Source: Berghia stephanieae
Taxonomy: Eukaryota; Mollusca; Gastropoda; Nudibranchia; Aeolidiidae
NCBI GenBank assembly: GCA_034508935.3
Contig: CM067449.1
Coordinates: 39,836,329 to 39,900,328 of the forward strand
DNA length: 64,000 bases
Direction of reading: 5' to 3'
Shown in pieces: positions 53,085 through 64,000 of this stretch. A model generated the notes under the pieces. It ran no database searches. It worked only from the letters and a program-made list of their open reading frames with translations, and was not told the origin of the DNA. Position numbers and translations under genes: made by a program. The stretch's first letter is position 1. The number at the start of each line of letters is the position of its first letter.

Positions 53085-53337
53085 TTTAACCTCCTTACCA
53101 ACTACAGGAAAATCGTCACATTTATCACGATACAGCCAACATTTTTCTAATTCAAATTTCTTTTATACATCATAAAATTTAAAGAAAATGAACAGTGTGC
53201 TGTAGAGCATGTTTTGCTAAAGAAATTATGTATCTCAAGAACTTACTACTATTGTGTTGAGTGATAAAAATATATTTTTGTGTTAGTTGGGTGTGAAGTT
53301 TTGGGAAAATCCTGAAAATGGCAAGGAGAGAGTTAAG
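53085..53337 (+). mobile_element. Dispersed repeat (CCCTCTCCTTACCAAC family), complete copy
   Basis: It starts TTTAACCTCCTTACCAACTA and ends GGCAAGGAGAGAGTTAAG, showing inverted termini. The interior matches the copy at 1.55-1.8 kb at most positions. It is non-coding. Confidence 0.65.
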
Positions 53338-53651
53338 CAAGATTGACGTTATCCATTATCAACGAAACACATTTAGATAAAGAACATGAAATTTGGGATC
53401 GACAAAAGGTGTTGAATTTAAACTGAAGGTGAATTTAAGAGTGTTTACTTCATTTGAATTCCACTGTATATTTTATTCTCTTTCTTTGTTCTTCTATACT
53501 TAATCACCACTGTAACACACCACCTCAAAACGGGGTATTATTTTGTGTTGATTTAGATGCTGAAAATTATAACTGAATTTATTGTAAAACATAAGAGACT
53601 TAGGTTAGCTTAATATATTTTGTTGAGGTGAATAAATGTATAATTTTTATG

Positions 53652-53824
53652 AGACTGAGAGAGAGAGAGAGAAAAGAGAGAGAGAGAGAGAGAGAGAGAA
53701 GAGAGAGTGAGAGAAAGAGAGAAAGCGATGGAGAGAGAGACAGAAAGAGAGAGAGACAGAAAGAGAGTAAGAGATAGAGAAAGAGAGAGGTAGATAGATA
53801 GATAGATAGATAGTAGGTAGATAG

Positions 53825-53901
<77 letters not shown>

Positions 53902-53902
53902 T
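53652..53902. repeat. (GA)n with GATA and GAAA segments
   Basis: About 250 bp of purine-rich simple sequence including a TAGATAGATAGATAG stretch. Confidence 0.92.
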
Positions 53903-53989
53903 TCTTTGAATGGATGACCTGCCGTGTAACTAATTTGTGTAATGCAATGAAACCAAATAATGAATTGCTGTTCCTGAACAATAAATATT

Positions 53990-53996
53990 ATAATTA

Positions 53997-54037
<41 letters not shown>

Positions 54038-54440
54038 TTATTGTTTTTTTTTTGTATTTATGTTGTTGTTATTATTTTAGTTATTATTTTTTATTTTGTT
54101 TTATTGTTATTATTTTGGTATTATTATTTTTTTTGTTATTGTTATTTTATTTTTTATTGTTGTTTTTTATTGTTTTTATTATACGTATTTGTTTTTTTTA
54201 TTTTATTGTTTTTATTGTTATTATATTTATTGTTGATTTTTTATTTTGTTTTATTTATTTTATTTTTTTTATTATTTTTTTTTTATTTTATTTTGTTATT
54301 TTTTATTATTTGTTTTATATATATATGTTTATTTAATTTCTGTTTTTTGTGTTGACGTCGTATTAATTTTTGTTTTGTGTACTTTTTTTTTTTATATTCT
54401 TATTTTTTTTTTTTTTTTTTTGTTTGTTTGGTTGTTGTTG
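53990..54440. repeat. (TTA)n and T-rich simple sequence
   Basis: A perfect TTA run at about 54000-54035, then degenerate T-rich DNA. The long hydrophobic ORFs (Phe/Leu/Tyr) come only from this composition. Confidence 0.85.
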
Positions 54441-54724
54441 TTATGTTGTTTCGATATCTGGTGATGGTGATTTTTTGTTGTTTTATTATTTTTCTCTTTT
54501 TCATGTTCCCTCGTTGTTGTTGTTTTTTTGTCTTTATAGTCTTTAATGTTGTTGTTGTGGTTGGTGATGTTGTAGCTCGTTGTGATTTTGAGTAGTTTGG
54601 TGGTGGTCGGGTTATGTTGTGGGATGTAGTGGTGGAGTGCGTTAGATGAGTTTGTTGGGCGGCGTGGGGCTTGGCGATGTTTTTTGTTGTGATGGTGGTG
54701 GTGGTGTGTGATGGTGTGTTTTGG

Positions 54725-55074
54725 TTGTTGGTTGTTGTGTTGTTGGTTGTTGTGTTGGTTGTTGTTGGTTGGTTGTTGTTGTTGTTGTTGGTTGTGGTGT
54801 TGGTTGTTGTTGTTGTTGTTGTTGTTTGGTTGTTGTTGTGTGTGTGGTTGTTGTTGTTGGTTGTTGTGTTGTTGTGTTGTTGTTGTTGTTGTTGTTGTGT
54901 TGTTGTTGTTGTTGTTGTTATTACTACTATTATTATTATTACTACTATTATTATTATTACTACTATTATTATTATACTACTATTATTATTTTTACTACTA
55001 TTATTATTTTACTACTATTATTATTTTTATTATTATTATTATTTTTATTATTATTATTATTTTTATTATTATTA

Positions 55075-55124
<50 letters not shown>

Positions 55125-55183
55125 TACTACTATTATTATAATATTATTATTATAATATTATTATTATAATATTATTATTATAA

Positions 55184-55271
<88 letters not shown>

Positions 55272-55277
55272 TATATC
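54725..55277. repeat. (GTT)n passing into (ATT/ACT)n, ~550 bp
   Basis: GTT/GGTT-rich to 54918, then ATT units with ACT interruptions in a higher-order pattern, then ATTATTATTATA units to 55277. Three long hydrophobic ORFs overlap it and are not genes. Confidence 0.92.
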
Positions 55278-55639
55278 ATCATCATCTTTATTATTAAATT
55301 CTCTCGTATTTTGATGATCGGAACAGGTACGTATTAATTCTCCATGCTTTTAGAAATTACATTTTTTCCCTTTATCAAATTCATATAATATTTATTCTTT
55401 TTTTAATCTTCTTTTGTTTCGTTGAAAAAGTAATTTGTCATCGTTATGAATTTGGCGATATCTGGTGATGGGATTTCACTTTGCTTGGTTTCATCATATC
55501 AATCTCTTTCTCTTTTTCATGTATCCCTCGTATGTTGTTATTTATTATGTCTTTACATACGCCATCTTTAATGAATTTATTTCACCAGGTAGGAATACAT
55601 AGAAAGTAGCATGTTGTAGCTCGTATTCAGATATTCATG

Positions 55640-55772
55640 AAGTAGATCATTCAGAAAAGTGAGTGGATCGGGCACTTATGTTGATGACAACAAGGAATGT
55701 AGTGAGTAGGAACGTGCCAGTAGACAATAGAGAATACAATTTCGCGGCGGCGATGGGGACTTGAACCGCGAA
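55640..55772 (-). repeat. Diverged fragment of the 396-bp unit
   Basis: TTCAGAAAAGTGAGTGGATC, GACAACAAGGAATGTAGTG and TTTCGCGGCGGCGATGGGG match the 31.3-kb units with many substitutions, so the array sequence is an older dispersed element. A (GAT)n tract follows. Confidence 0.7.
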
Positions 55773-55779
55773 ATTTTTA

Positions 55780-55852
55780 TTATTGATGATGGTGGTGGTG
55801 GTGATGATGATGATGATGATGATGATGGTGGTGGTGATGGTGATGAGGGTGG

Positions 55853-55886
<34 letters not shown>

Positions 55887-55930
55887 GATGGTGATAATGA
55901 TGATGGTGGTGATGGTGATGATGATGATGG

Positions 55931-56015
<85 letters not shown>
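55780..56015. repeat. (GAT/GGT)n microsatellite
   Basis: GAT and GGT triplets giving Asp/Gly and Met/Val ORFs on one strand and Ser/Pro on the other. Confidence 0.92.
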
Positions 56016-56016
<1 letters not shown>

Positions 56017-56392
56017 GTGGTGGTGATGATGACAATGAGAAGAAGAAAAATGAAGAGGAAGAGGGTGAGGGGGAGAGGAAGAACGAATGGAAGATGAAGA
56101 TTTAAAACTCTGTATCGAGTCCTTGTATCAAATCTAGGTCATTTTATTTTACAACAAATGAATCCAATAATCTGTTACATATTCTTAAGACTTTAGACAC
56201 TCGAGAGCTCTGCAAATATGAATGTTACAATGATGACGACTGGATGTTTGTTGGTTTTTTTCACATTTAGTTTACAATTACATTACTTTGAGAATGTGAC
56301 TTTTAAAACCTGCCTAGTGACGACACCCAGAAAGAAAGTGAGTGAGTTAAAACTCTCTTTTAACCAATGTAAATGTTGCTGCTCGAAGCTCG

Positions 56393-56645
56393 AAGAAATA
56401 AATAACAATGTGGCAACGCTACTATCACAACAGATCAAATGAACGTTTGGGGTTTCCCCTTTATCAACAAAACAGGATGAATGAAACACTACAGATGAAT
56501 GAGATAGTGTCGTCATTGTCTCATTCGTCTGTAGTGTTTCATTCATTTATTCTGTTTTGTTGATAAAGGGGAAACCCGAAACGTCCATTTTATATGTTTT
56601 CGTGTTTTAAATTGAAGCTTACATTCAATTTCACATTGTTATTTA
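56393..56645. mobile_element. Foldback element (same family), left arm rearranged
   Basis: The core inverted arms GGATGAATGAAACACTACAG and CTGTAGTGTTTCATTC are present. The right outer arm is intact (AGCTTACATTCAATTTCACA), but the left outer arm is replaced after AATAACAATGTGGCAACGCT. Confidence 0.75.
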
Positions 56646-56649
56646 TTTC

Positions 56650-56935
56650 TTTTAACCAAAATTAACTGCCGTACTCTGAAAAAAAAACAAAAACATGTGC
56701 ATTAAAAATTTTGGCCAGAAAACTCGTCATTCAAATATCGATCTATTTAAATGACCCTCATCTCGGCAAAAACTCTCAAACCTGAGACTTGATGGAAGAC
56801 TTCGTGAACTCCCAGTTTGATAGTTTTTGCCAAGATAAGGGTCATTTAAATCGATCGATATTTGAAGGACGAGTTTTCTGGCCAAATTTTTAAATACGAA
56901 TTTTTCTCGAGTGCGGCAGATAACAGGTAAACAAG
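56650..56935. mobile_element. Foldback element (CCAGAAAACTCGTCCTTCAA family), complete
   Basis: Left arm AACTGCCGTACTCTGAAAAA. Right arm ends GAGTGCGGCAGATAACAGG. The central GACTTGATGGAAGACTTCGT is asymmetric. It follows directly on another foldback. Confidence 0.78.
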
Positions 56936-57184
56936 CAAGCTTTTTTTCTTGTATACTTGACATGGTGGAGGATTGGAATGAAACAATGTGAAGCGCTTAA
57001 CGTGGAAATGCGTAATACGCTTTCCTTATTTATTTATCATTTATCAATAAATATTTATGCGATACTTATTGTTTGTTTATTTAATTTAACCACTCTTGAA
57101 ATGTTATGCTAATTATTTGTGATTGTAATCAGAACTGATGTGCATAGTCTTTATATAAATGTATTTTATATCCTATTCGTTTTA

Positions 57185-57346
57185 ACCAGTTTAATTGTCG
57201 TACTCTAGAAAGACGCGGATTTAAAAATTTGGTTAGAAAACTCGTCCTTCAAATATCAATCTATTTAGATGACAAAAACTTTCAAACCTGGGACTCGCGT
57301 GATCCCAGGTTTGAGAGTTTTTGCCAAGACGGGGGTCATTTCCTGG
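57185..57346. mobile_element. CCAGAAAACTCGTCC foldback, interrupted by repeat L
   Basis: The left arm TTAATTGTCGTACTCTAGAA to AATCTATTTAGATGACA, the loop and the beginning of the right arm GCCAAGACGGGGGTCATTTC are present. Repeat L (57347-57878) follows. The missing arm continues at 57885-57965 (GTCGATATTTGAATAACGAG, TTTTCTGGCCAAATG), so L inserted into the foldback. Confidence 0.72.
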
Positions 57347-57878
57347 GTGGGGTTCCTGACCTCCGGTAGTAGACAGGGAGGCACTTACTGCGTCTTCTAT
57401 CGCCCTATATCTGTTTTCCAACATGCTTTCTGTCTTTGTCTTGGAATGAGATTACTTGATTTAGTCCTGGCTATGGCCGGATACCCTGGCTGGGAGGGAA
57501 ACAGTCAAATGTCTAGTTATAGTTTTGTGAGATGATATTTTTTGTCTTATAAATTATCTCTCTGTTATGCACTGTATTATGTTTCGTTTACATAGTGTAT
57601 ATGATTTGCAAACATTTGAGTATATTCCTCTTAGTGGGACCTGTTCTTGTGCCTGGGTGAGACTTTTAGTTGATCTCAATCTAAATACTTTGATAGTGTG
57701 CTCTTGATTCTACATATGTTTCCTAGTTAATTTAAACCAATTCGCCTTTTGTCTTATCATTTCTTAGGTTCTTTAATTGTAATTCTAGAACTTTTTACTA
57801 TCCCATTTTCTTCCTTTTTTGGCGCTGATATGACCTTAATGTGTTAGAAGCGCCGTAAAACCCTTAAAAACAAACAAC
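57347..57878 (+). mobile_element. Repeat L copy (first of the 3' cluster)
   Basis: It begins GGTGGGGTTCCTGACCTCCG and ends GAAGCGCCGTAAAACCCTTA followed by AAACAAACAAC. It starts directly at the truncated arm of a foldback element. Confidence 0.7.
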
Positions 57879-58239
57879 AGGGTCCTTTCAGTCGGTCGAT
57901 ATTTGAATAACGAGTTTTCTGGCCAAATGTTCAAATACATGGTTTTCCAGAGTATTGCAGTTAAATTCCACCCCCACCACCCCTTTGTTTTTCTGCTTCC
58001 TCCTCTCCCCCCTCCCAACACCCATCAAGCTTCACAATCACTATAATATTGTCGTTTTATTTAAATCATGTGTTTTTCTATGAATTCTTTAATTAATATA
58101 TTGCAATTGTGTTCGAAAACAATAACTTATAGTTTTTAAAATGATTATTTGTTTGTTTGTTAGTCAAATAATGTTTATATCAAAAGATGTGTGCTAATGA
58201 TGTATCCCGTACTTAAATATGCATCCAAAGAATTTTGAT

Positions 58240-58275
<36 letters not shown>

Positions 58276-58294
58276 GTCATCATCATCATCACAT

Positions 58295-58325
<31 letters not shown>

Positions 58326-58472
58326 AGTTGCAGCACCAGCTGCAGCTTCTTCTACATTTTCTTCTTCAGCACACACACACACACAGACACACACACACAT
58401 AAACACACTCATACAAACATACATACATGCATTCATTGACACACAGACACACATACGCACACAGGCATATTA

Positions 58473-58509
<37 letters not shown>

Positions 58510-58552
58510 ATAATATATATATATATATATTATATATATATATATATATGAA
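58240..58552. repeat. (ATC)n, (CAG)n, (CA)n and (AT)n compound tract
   Basis: ATC units to 58312, CAG units to about 58325, CA runs at 58369-58402 and a broken AT run at 58470-58549. Confidence 0.9.
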
Positions 58553-58721
58553 TAAATAAACAGGATGGATTATTGTCATCCAAATCACTCCTAGGGTTGT
58601 ACAATATTTCCATACCACCCACCGTTCCCTCCCATCCCCTGTCATTTCTCTGAAGTCAGAGTTATGCTTTTTATCTCTTTTTTATTTGTCATTCATTTTT
58701 CTAGCCTTATCATATTCGTTC

Positions 58722-59290
58722 TGGTTGGGTTCCTGACCTCCCGTAGTGGGCATTGAGGTCACTTGCTTTGTCTTCTATTCCCCTATCTCTATTTTCCGAG
58801 TTGCTTTCTATCATTGTCTGGGAGTAGGATTACTTGGTTTGTCCTGGCCCTGGTCGGGGTTCTTTTATCCACCTATATTTGTTTACCAACATGCTTTCTG
58901 TCTTTGTATTGGAATATGATTACTTGGTTTTGCCCTGGCCCTGGCCGGATACCCTGGCTGAGAGGGAAACAGTTAAATGTATAGTTACTTTTGGGAGATT
59001 ATATTTTTTTCCTTGTAATTTATGTTTTGTTTACGTATTATATATGATTTGTAAATATTTGAGTGTGTTCCTCGTAGTGGCTGGTGGGGTTCCTGACCTC
59101 CCATAGAGGACAGAAAGGTACTTACTGTGTCTTATACCCCCCTATATCTGTTTTCCAATTGCTCTCTGTCTTTGTCTTGGAATGAGATTACTTAGTTTTG
59201 TCTGACTCTGGCGGATTCCTTGGCTGGGAGGGAAACAGTCGAATGTAAAGTTATAGTTTTGGGAGATGATATTTTTTTCATTGTAAAGGA
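58722..59290 (+). mobile_element. Two 3'-truncated repeat L copies
   Basis: The first (58722-58990) has an internal duplication of the GGATTACTTGGTTT segment. The second starts GGGGTTCCTGACCTCCCATA at about 59086 and stops after GGAGATGATATTTTTTTCA. Confidence 0.62.
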
Positions 59291-59407
59291 CTGTGTTTGG
59301 TATTTTTTTCTTTTTTGAAGTTGTCATATATCTATTTTTTGTTTATTACTGTGTACAGTCCACAACTTCTTGCAGCTTGGTATCACTTTTGACCTGAATA
59401 AATAGGT

Positions 59408-59866
59408 AAGTGGGCAGGGAGGTACATACTGTGTCTTCTATCCCCGTATATCTGTTTTCCAACTTGCATTCTGGCTTTGTCTTGGAATGAGATTACTTGG
59501 TTTTGTCCTGGCCCTGGCCGGAGTCCTGGCTGGGAGGGAAGCCGTCAATTGCATAGTTATTATTTTGAGAGATGACATTTTCTTTTCCTTGTAAATCATC
59601 TCTCTGTTATGAATTATTATATTTATTTAGAATTTATAATGTAAGCATTTGAGTGTGTTCCTCTTAGTGGGGGCCGTGCTTGTGTCCAGATGAGACTTAT
59701 TGGTGATCTCAAACTAAATACATTGATGGTATGCTCTTGGAATCTACATCTGATCCCTATTTGTTCCCAGTTCCCCTTTGTCTTCCTTTTTCTTGGATGT
59801 TAATTGTAATTCTAGAACTTTTGTGTTGCAAGCGCCGTAAAACTCTTAAAAACAAAACAAACAAAC
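59408..59866 (+). mobile_element. Repeat L copy
   Basis: It enters at GTGGGCAGGGAGGTACATAC and ends GTTGCAAGCGCCGTAAAACT, CTTAAAAACAAAACAAAC. It lacks the first ~25 bp. Confidence 0.68.
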
Positions 59867-60045
59867 AGAAAATAAGTAAAGGTCGTTGTGGAGAAATTTA
59901 TTATCATTGTTCAATCGGTTTGGATTTTACAGACGCAGAATACTTGCTCTTGGAATGGGTCTCGAATGGTATGGTGTCCAGAACGATGTGTGATTGTGTT
60001 GTGCAACTCGGATGAGTACATATTTGTTTAATGTAAAATATGTTA

Positions 60046-60563
60046 TCCTATAGTGGGCAAGGAGGTACTTGTTGTGTCTTCTATCCCCCTATATCTGTTT
60101 TCCAACTTGCTTTCTGTCTTTGTCTTGGAATGAGATTACTTGGTTTTGTCCTGACTCTGGCCGGAGTCCTTGGCTGGGAGGGAAACAGTCAAATATATAG
60201 TTATAGTTTTGGGAGATGATATTTTTTTACTTGTAAATATCTCTGTGTCATGCACTGTATTATGTTTTGTTTACATGTTATGTATGATTTGTAAACATTT
60301 TAGTGTGGTCCTTTTAGTTGTGGCCTGTGCTTGTGTCTGGATGAGACTTTTAGTGATCTCAAACTAAGTACTTTGATAGTATGCTCTTGGAATCTACACC
60401 TGTTTCTTATTTGAACCAATTCCCCTTTGTCTTGCCTTTTCTTTGGTGCTTTAATTATAATTCTAGAACTTTTTACTATCCCATTTTCTTCCTTTTTACT
60501 GGCCCTGATATGACCTTAATGTGTTGCAAGTGCCGTAAAACCCTTAAAAACAAACAAACAGAA
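60046..60563 (+). mobile_element. Repeat L copy
   Basis: From TCCTATAGTGGGCAAGGAGG to GCAAGTGCCGTAAAACCCTT with AAAAACAAACAAACAG. The neighbouring GAACTATGTGTGATTGTGTT also follows the preceding copy region (GATGTGTGATTGTGTTGTGC at about 59985), so a larger segment may have been duplicated. Confidence 0.68.
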
Positions 60564-60823
60564 CTATGTGTGATTGTGTTGTGCAACTAGGGTGAGTATT
60601 TGTTTTATGTAAAATATGGTATCATTTCAATTTGAATTATTACATAGTTTTACATTGTCATTATTGTCATCACTGTGTGCTCTTGTGTTTTTAAAATTCA
60701 TTCTTTCGTTCAACTGTTTTATATTAATTATCATTCATATTAACTTTGGTTTGTCAGTACAATTTGGAAATAAATGGGTTTGGGTCGTGATTAAAAACAC
60801 AGCGAGTTAATTGACTAATAGGA

Positions 60824-61003
60824 ATAGAAGGAATGACATTGAAATCACTCAGCTCTTTGTTATTGTTTTTAGCCAGCCATTTTTTATGAGTTGTTCTCGC
60901 TAAATTGTATCAATCAGACGAGATACGTTTAAGGTGACACATAGTCTTGTGTGTTGGAGGATGTTGTGAGTTTATTAACTATAAACGAATAACATCAATA
61001 GCT
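60824..61003 (-). mobile_element. Diverged sister MITE
   Basis: It runs from AATAGAAGGAATGACATTGA, through GTTTTTAGCCAGCCATTTTT and AGTCTTGTGTGTTGGAGG, to ACGAATAACATCAATAG. Confidence 0.55.
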
Positions 61004-61307
61004 TCGACTTTTTAAAAACAATTTCGCAGGTTTTAGTTTCGATGGGTAAAGCGGAAGAAGATTAAGGACGCATGCGCCAAGCTCTTTAACTGCGGATTTC
61101 AACAACTCTCTATGATTTTGAGAATTCTTTGTTTTTATTTTACATACTGTTTGTTTATTGCTTAAGGTGCTACACAAATTAAATATTATTGATGATGATG
61201 TACACATTCTTTAATCGAATACCAACTAAATCAAGCAATGTAAGAGCGTGTATACGAGTGTGTAAACATGTTCTTAGATCCAACAGAAACAGTGACCAAA
61301 CCTTTCT

Positions 61308-61795
61308 CTCTGGGCGGGGTCTTTGACTTCCCATTGTGGGCATGAGATCACGCTGTGTCTTCTATCCCCTGTATCTGTTTTCTGAGTTGCTTTCTGTCTT
61401 TGTCTTGGAATGGGATTACTTAGTTTTGTCCTGGCCCTGGCCGTAGTTCCTGACGGGAGGAAAACAGTCAAATGTATAGTTATAATTTTGAAAGATGATT
61501 TTTCCCTTGTAAATCATCTCTCTGTTACGTATTGTTAGTTATGTGTTCTGTAAACACTTGAGTGTGTTCCTCTTAGTGGGATCCTGCAACGGTGTCGGAA
61601 TGAGACTTGTAGGTGATTTTAAACTAAGTACATTGATGGTATGCTCTTGGAATCTACACCTATTCCCTATTTGAACCAATTCCCCATTGTCTTGCTTTTT
61701 CTTCGGTGCTTTGAATGTAAATCTAGAATATTTAGTCTCTTCCATTATCTTCTTTTTACTGGCGCTGATATGACATAATACCAGCGCCAGTAAAA
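61308..61795 (+). mobile_element. Repeat L copy
   Basis: It starts TCTGGGCGGGGTCTTTGACT and runs to TACTGGCGCTGATATGACAT. The terminal GCGCCGTAAAA is replaced by a short inverted echo, ACCAGCGCCAGTAAAATGTC. Confidence 0.65.
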
Positions 61796-61929
61796 TGTCC
61801 TTTAAAATGTATTACAGTGAAAATAGTCCGGCTCAGACGTAGGCTGATAAAATCAGTTTTTGTTTTTTTTTATATGGAACGTCTTTTTGACGAGTTGCGA
61901 CCTGGATAGAACACCATTACGTAGTAGAG

Positions 61930-62330
61930 TGACAACATTATAAGCTGCTACCTTCAGATTTGTAGGTCCCAGGTTCGAATCCCGCAGCCGTGACGCAAAG
62001 TTTGAGTCTTTCAAAAGGCTCTACACTCAATTATTTAAATTTACATTTTGAGCTTGTATATAGCGCCATATCCTCTAAACGTACTCAAAGCGCTTTACAA
62101 GGGGTTCCTAGCCAACAGCAACATTTAACATTTAGGAAGGACATGACTGGCACCTGTTAGGCGATATTACATTTTTTTTTTCGGATATAGACAACGTGTT
62201 AACGGTCAGGTACTCATTTTACACCTGAGTACGGTGAGAGAATGTCAGTAAAGAGCTTTCTCCAAGGACTCGAACCCAGGACCTTCCGATCCTACAGCGA
62301 GTGTCTTACCATAAGACCACATAGCGGCGC
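61930..62330. mobile_element. SINE family 1: forward head fragment plus reverse copy
   Basis: The forward fragment (61930-62020) has GTAGGTCCCAGGTTCGAATC and GAGTCTTTCAAAAGGCTCTA. The reverse copy (62045-62330) ends GACCACATAGCGGCGC. Confidence 0.72.
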
Positions 62331-62606
62331 AATTATTTCGCTGTACCCCTGTGTAAAATGAACATTTGGTCAGTAAAGGCGTTTTCTGTGTCGAAAAAGA
62401 ATTTAAATAAATAGTGCCTTACAAGAGTCATTAAACTCCTAATCATAAACCAATGCTTTTTTTTTTTAAGTCTTATAATTTCATTTTGAGGTGATTATTG
62501 CTTGTCTGTTTGTGGTGAAAAGGGCAATTCAATAAAGTGATTTTTATTGCTGGCACTGAATGTAATAAAGTTGAGGGAATGGGAGGGACAAGAAAGAAAG
62601 AAATAC

Positions 62607-62673
<67 letters not shown>
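62607..62673. repeat. (GA)n microsatellite
   Basis: Perfect GA run of about 32 units. Confidence 0.92.
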
Positions 62674-62675
<2 letters not shown>

Positions 62676-62763
62676 GGGGGTGAGTAATTATATGTCATCT
62701 TTGATGGTTTTAATAAAATTCATGTTGTGCTGAAGTATCTTTCGTGTGGTGCTGATTTTCACT

Positions 62764-62769
62764 CCCCCC

Positions 62770-62826
<57 letters not shown>
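62764..62826. repeat. (CT)n microsatellite
   Basis: C7 plus a near-perfect CT run, about 90 bp from the reciprocal (GA)n tract. Confidence 0.9.
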
Positions 62827-62830
<4 letters not shown>

Positions 62831-62854
62831 CTCCCCCTCTCACTTTCTCTCTGA

Positions 62855-63150
62855 GTGGTGTCCTCCCATAGTGAGCAGGGAGGTCGCTTTTTCTGTGCCT
62901 TACATCTCGCTATATTTCTGTTGCTGATTTTTTTTTTCTGTCTTGGTCTTGGGATGCACTTAGTTTGAGATCACCCAAAAGTCTCATCCAGGCACATCCG
63001 GTCCCCTTCGTCGTACTTTTTCTCGGCTACCATTACTTGTAATTCGAGAATGTTATTTTTACTTTTCCTTTTTCTTCCTTTTTAGTGGCACTGAAATGAC
63101 CTAAAGGTGATGCAACACAAGCACATGGTCCAACTAAGAGGAATATACTC
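62855..63150. mobile_element. Rearranged repeat L copy
   Basis: The start GTGTCCTCCCATAGTGAGCA reads forward. It then turns into the reverse complement CTTAGTTTGAGATCACCCAA, AAGTCTCATCCAGGCACA. It resumes forward at TCCCCTTCGTCG and closes with another reversed piece GGTCCAACTAAGAGGAATAT. This indicates internal inversion or twin-priming-like rearrangement. Confidence 0.55.
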
Positions 63151-63188
63151 AGATCATTATATTTTCAAAACAATGATATAATGGCAAA

Positions 63189-63710
63189 TCTGGGTGGGGT
63201 TCCTGACCTCCCATAGTGGGCTGGGAGGTACTTGCTGTGTCTTCTATCCCCCTGTATATGTTTTCAAACTTGCTTTCTGTCTTTGTCTTGGAATGAGATT
63301 ACTTGGTTTTGTCCTGACTCTGGCCGGAGTTATTGGCTGGGAGGGAAACGGTCAAATGCATAGTTATTGTTTTGGGAGATTATATTTTTTTCCTTGTAAA
63401 TCATCTCTCTGTTATGTATTATTATATTTATTTTGAATATATAATGTAAGCATTTGAGTGTATTCCTCTTTGTTGGATCTTGTGCTTGTGTCCGGATGGG
63501 ACTTTTAGGTGATCTCAAACTTATTACATTGGTGGTATGCTCTTGGAATCTACATCTGATCCCTATTTGTTCCCAGTTCCCCTTTGTCTTACTTTCTCTT
63601 GTGTGCTTTAACTGTAATTCTAGAACTTTTTACTATCCCATTTTCTTCCTTTTTACTGGCGCTGATAAATGTGTTGCAAGCGCCGTAAAACCCTTAAAAA
63701 CAAACAAACA
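63189..63710 (+). mobile_element. Repeat L copy
   Basis: Full length from CTGGGTGGGGTTCCTGACCT to GTTGCAAGCGCCGTAAAACC, CTTAAAAACAAACAAACA. Confidence 0.7.
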
Positions 63711-63789
63711 TAATGGCAAATATGTTATTTGCAGATTATTTACAGAGAAAAAAAACTTCCAACTCCCAAAAGCATATTTATACATTTAA

Positions 63790-64000
63790 TTATTTCCCTC
63801 TCAGCCTAGGACTCCGGCCAGGGTCAGGACAAAATTGAGTAATCTTATTCCAAGACCATATCAGAAAGCAATTTGGAAAACAGATAAATGGGGAGAGAAG
63901 AAACAGCAAGTGCTCATTATGGGAGGTCAAAAATACCATTCAGCAAAGGGGAGTGGTCAATAGGGAATAGATGTTGATTCCAAGATGTAAATTCGATGTA
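63790..64000 (-). mobile_element. Repeat L copy, reverse, running off the window
   Basis: TTCCCTCTCAGCCTAGGACT, CCGGCCAGGGTCAGGACAAA and ATTGAGTAATCTTATTCCAA are the reverse complement of the family. It is the only reversed copy apart from the rearranged one at 62.9 kb. Confidence 0.65.

Noticed and set aside
54041-55169. Long hydrophobic ORFs as membrane proteins
   Set aside because: Phe/Leu/Ile/Val/Tyr content arises from T-rich and GTT/ATT simple sequence. There is no charged flank and no sequence complexity.

Overview
This is a repeat-packed eukaryotic (metazoan) window. It has AT-rich intergenic and intronic DNA, very long microsatellites, tRNA-derived SINEs, many MITE and foldback elements, an RTE-like LINE, and spliced genes with GT/AG introns. 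The SINE tails of the 'AGCGCTTTACAA / GCGCTATATAA' type and the LINE tails ending in 'GCGCCGTAAAACCCTTAAAAAC' suggest a marine invertebrate, either a lophotrochozoan or an invertebrate deuterostome. The sequence alone does not settle the clade. Almost every long ORF in the window is a translation of repeat DNA.

Host genes. One gene can be assembled from splice signals, reading phase and protein character, all on the + strand: signal-peptide exon 13120-13173, a large Ser/Thr-rich acidic ectodomain exon 40252-41863, a 35-nt microexon 43088-43122, a transmembrane exon 47738-47868, and two cytoplasmic-tail exons 48172-48421 and 50277-50485. It predicts a single-pass type I membrane protein of roughly 760 residues with a cysteine-free, mucin-like, N-glycosylatable ectodomain. 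I do not recognise the family. Intron 1 is about 27 kb and is almost entirely transposable elements. The join between the transmembrane exon and the next exon is out of phase by one base, which is flagged as a finding. About 630 bp upstream, a short ORF behind a good splice acceptor (12410-12493) may be the last exon of a neighbouring gene.

Repeat landscape. 0.1-3.3 kb: three kinds of SINE/MITE, partly nested. 3.5-5.3 kb: a 36-bp satellite whose unit matches the terminal inverted repeat of an adjacent tandem run of MITEs. 5.5-13 kb: many copies of a ~195-bp TA-flanked MITE (TIR ATAGATAG), one related copy with an internal 28-bp satellite, and long microsatellites. 16.9-20.0 kb: an almost intact RTE-like LINE on the - strand with an 11-bp target-site duplication. 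20-31 kb: SINEs, foldbacks and LINE fragments. 31.3-33.3 kb: an inverted copy followed by about four near-identical 396-bp tandem units carrying a tRNA-like promoter. 34-40 kb: nested MITEs and foldbacks. 43-56 kb: extreme microsatellites within and downstream of the gene. 57.3-64 kb: about nine copies of one LINE-tail-like repeat, nearly all in the same orientation.

I see no bacterial-type system, CRISPR array, or convincing functional tRNA or rRNA gene. The most interesting signals are the unannotated mucin-like membrane protein gene with its frame-restoring microexon, and repeated evidence that MITE or SINE sequence seeds tandem satellite arrays here.
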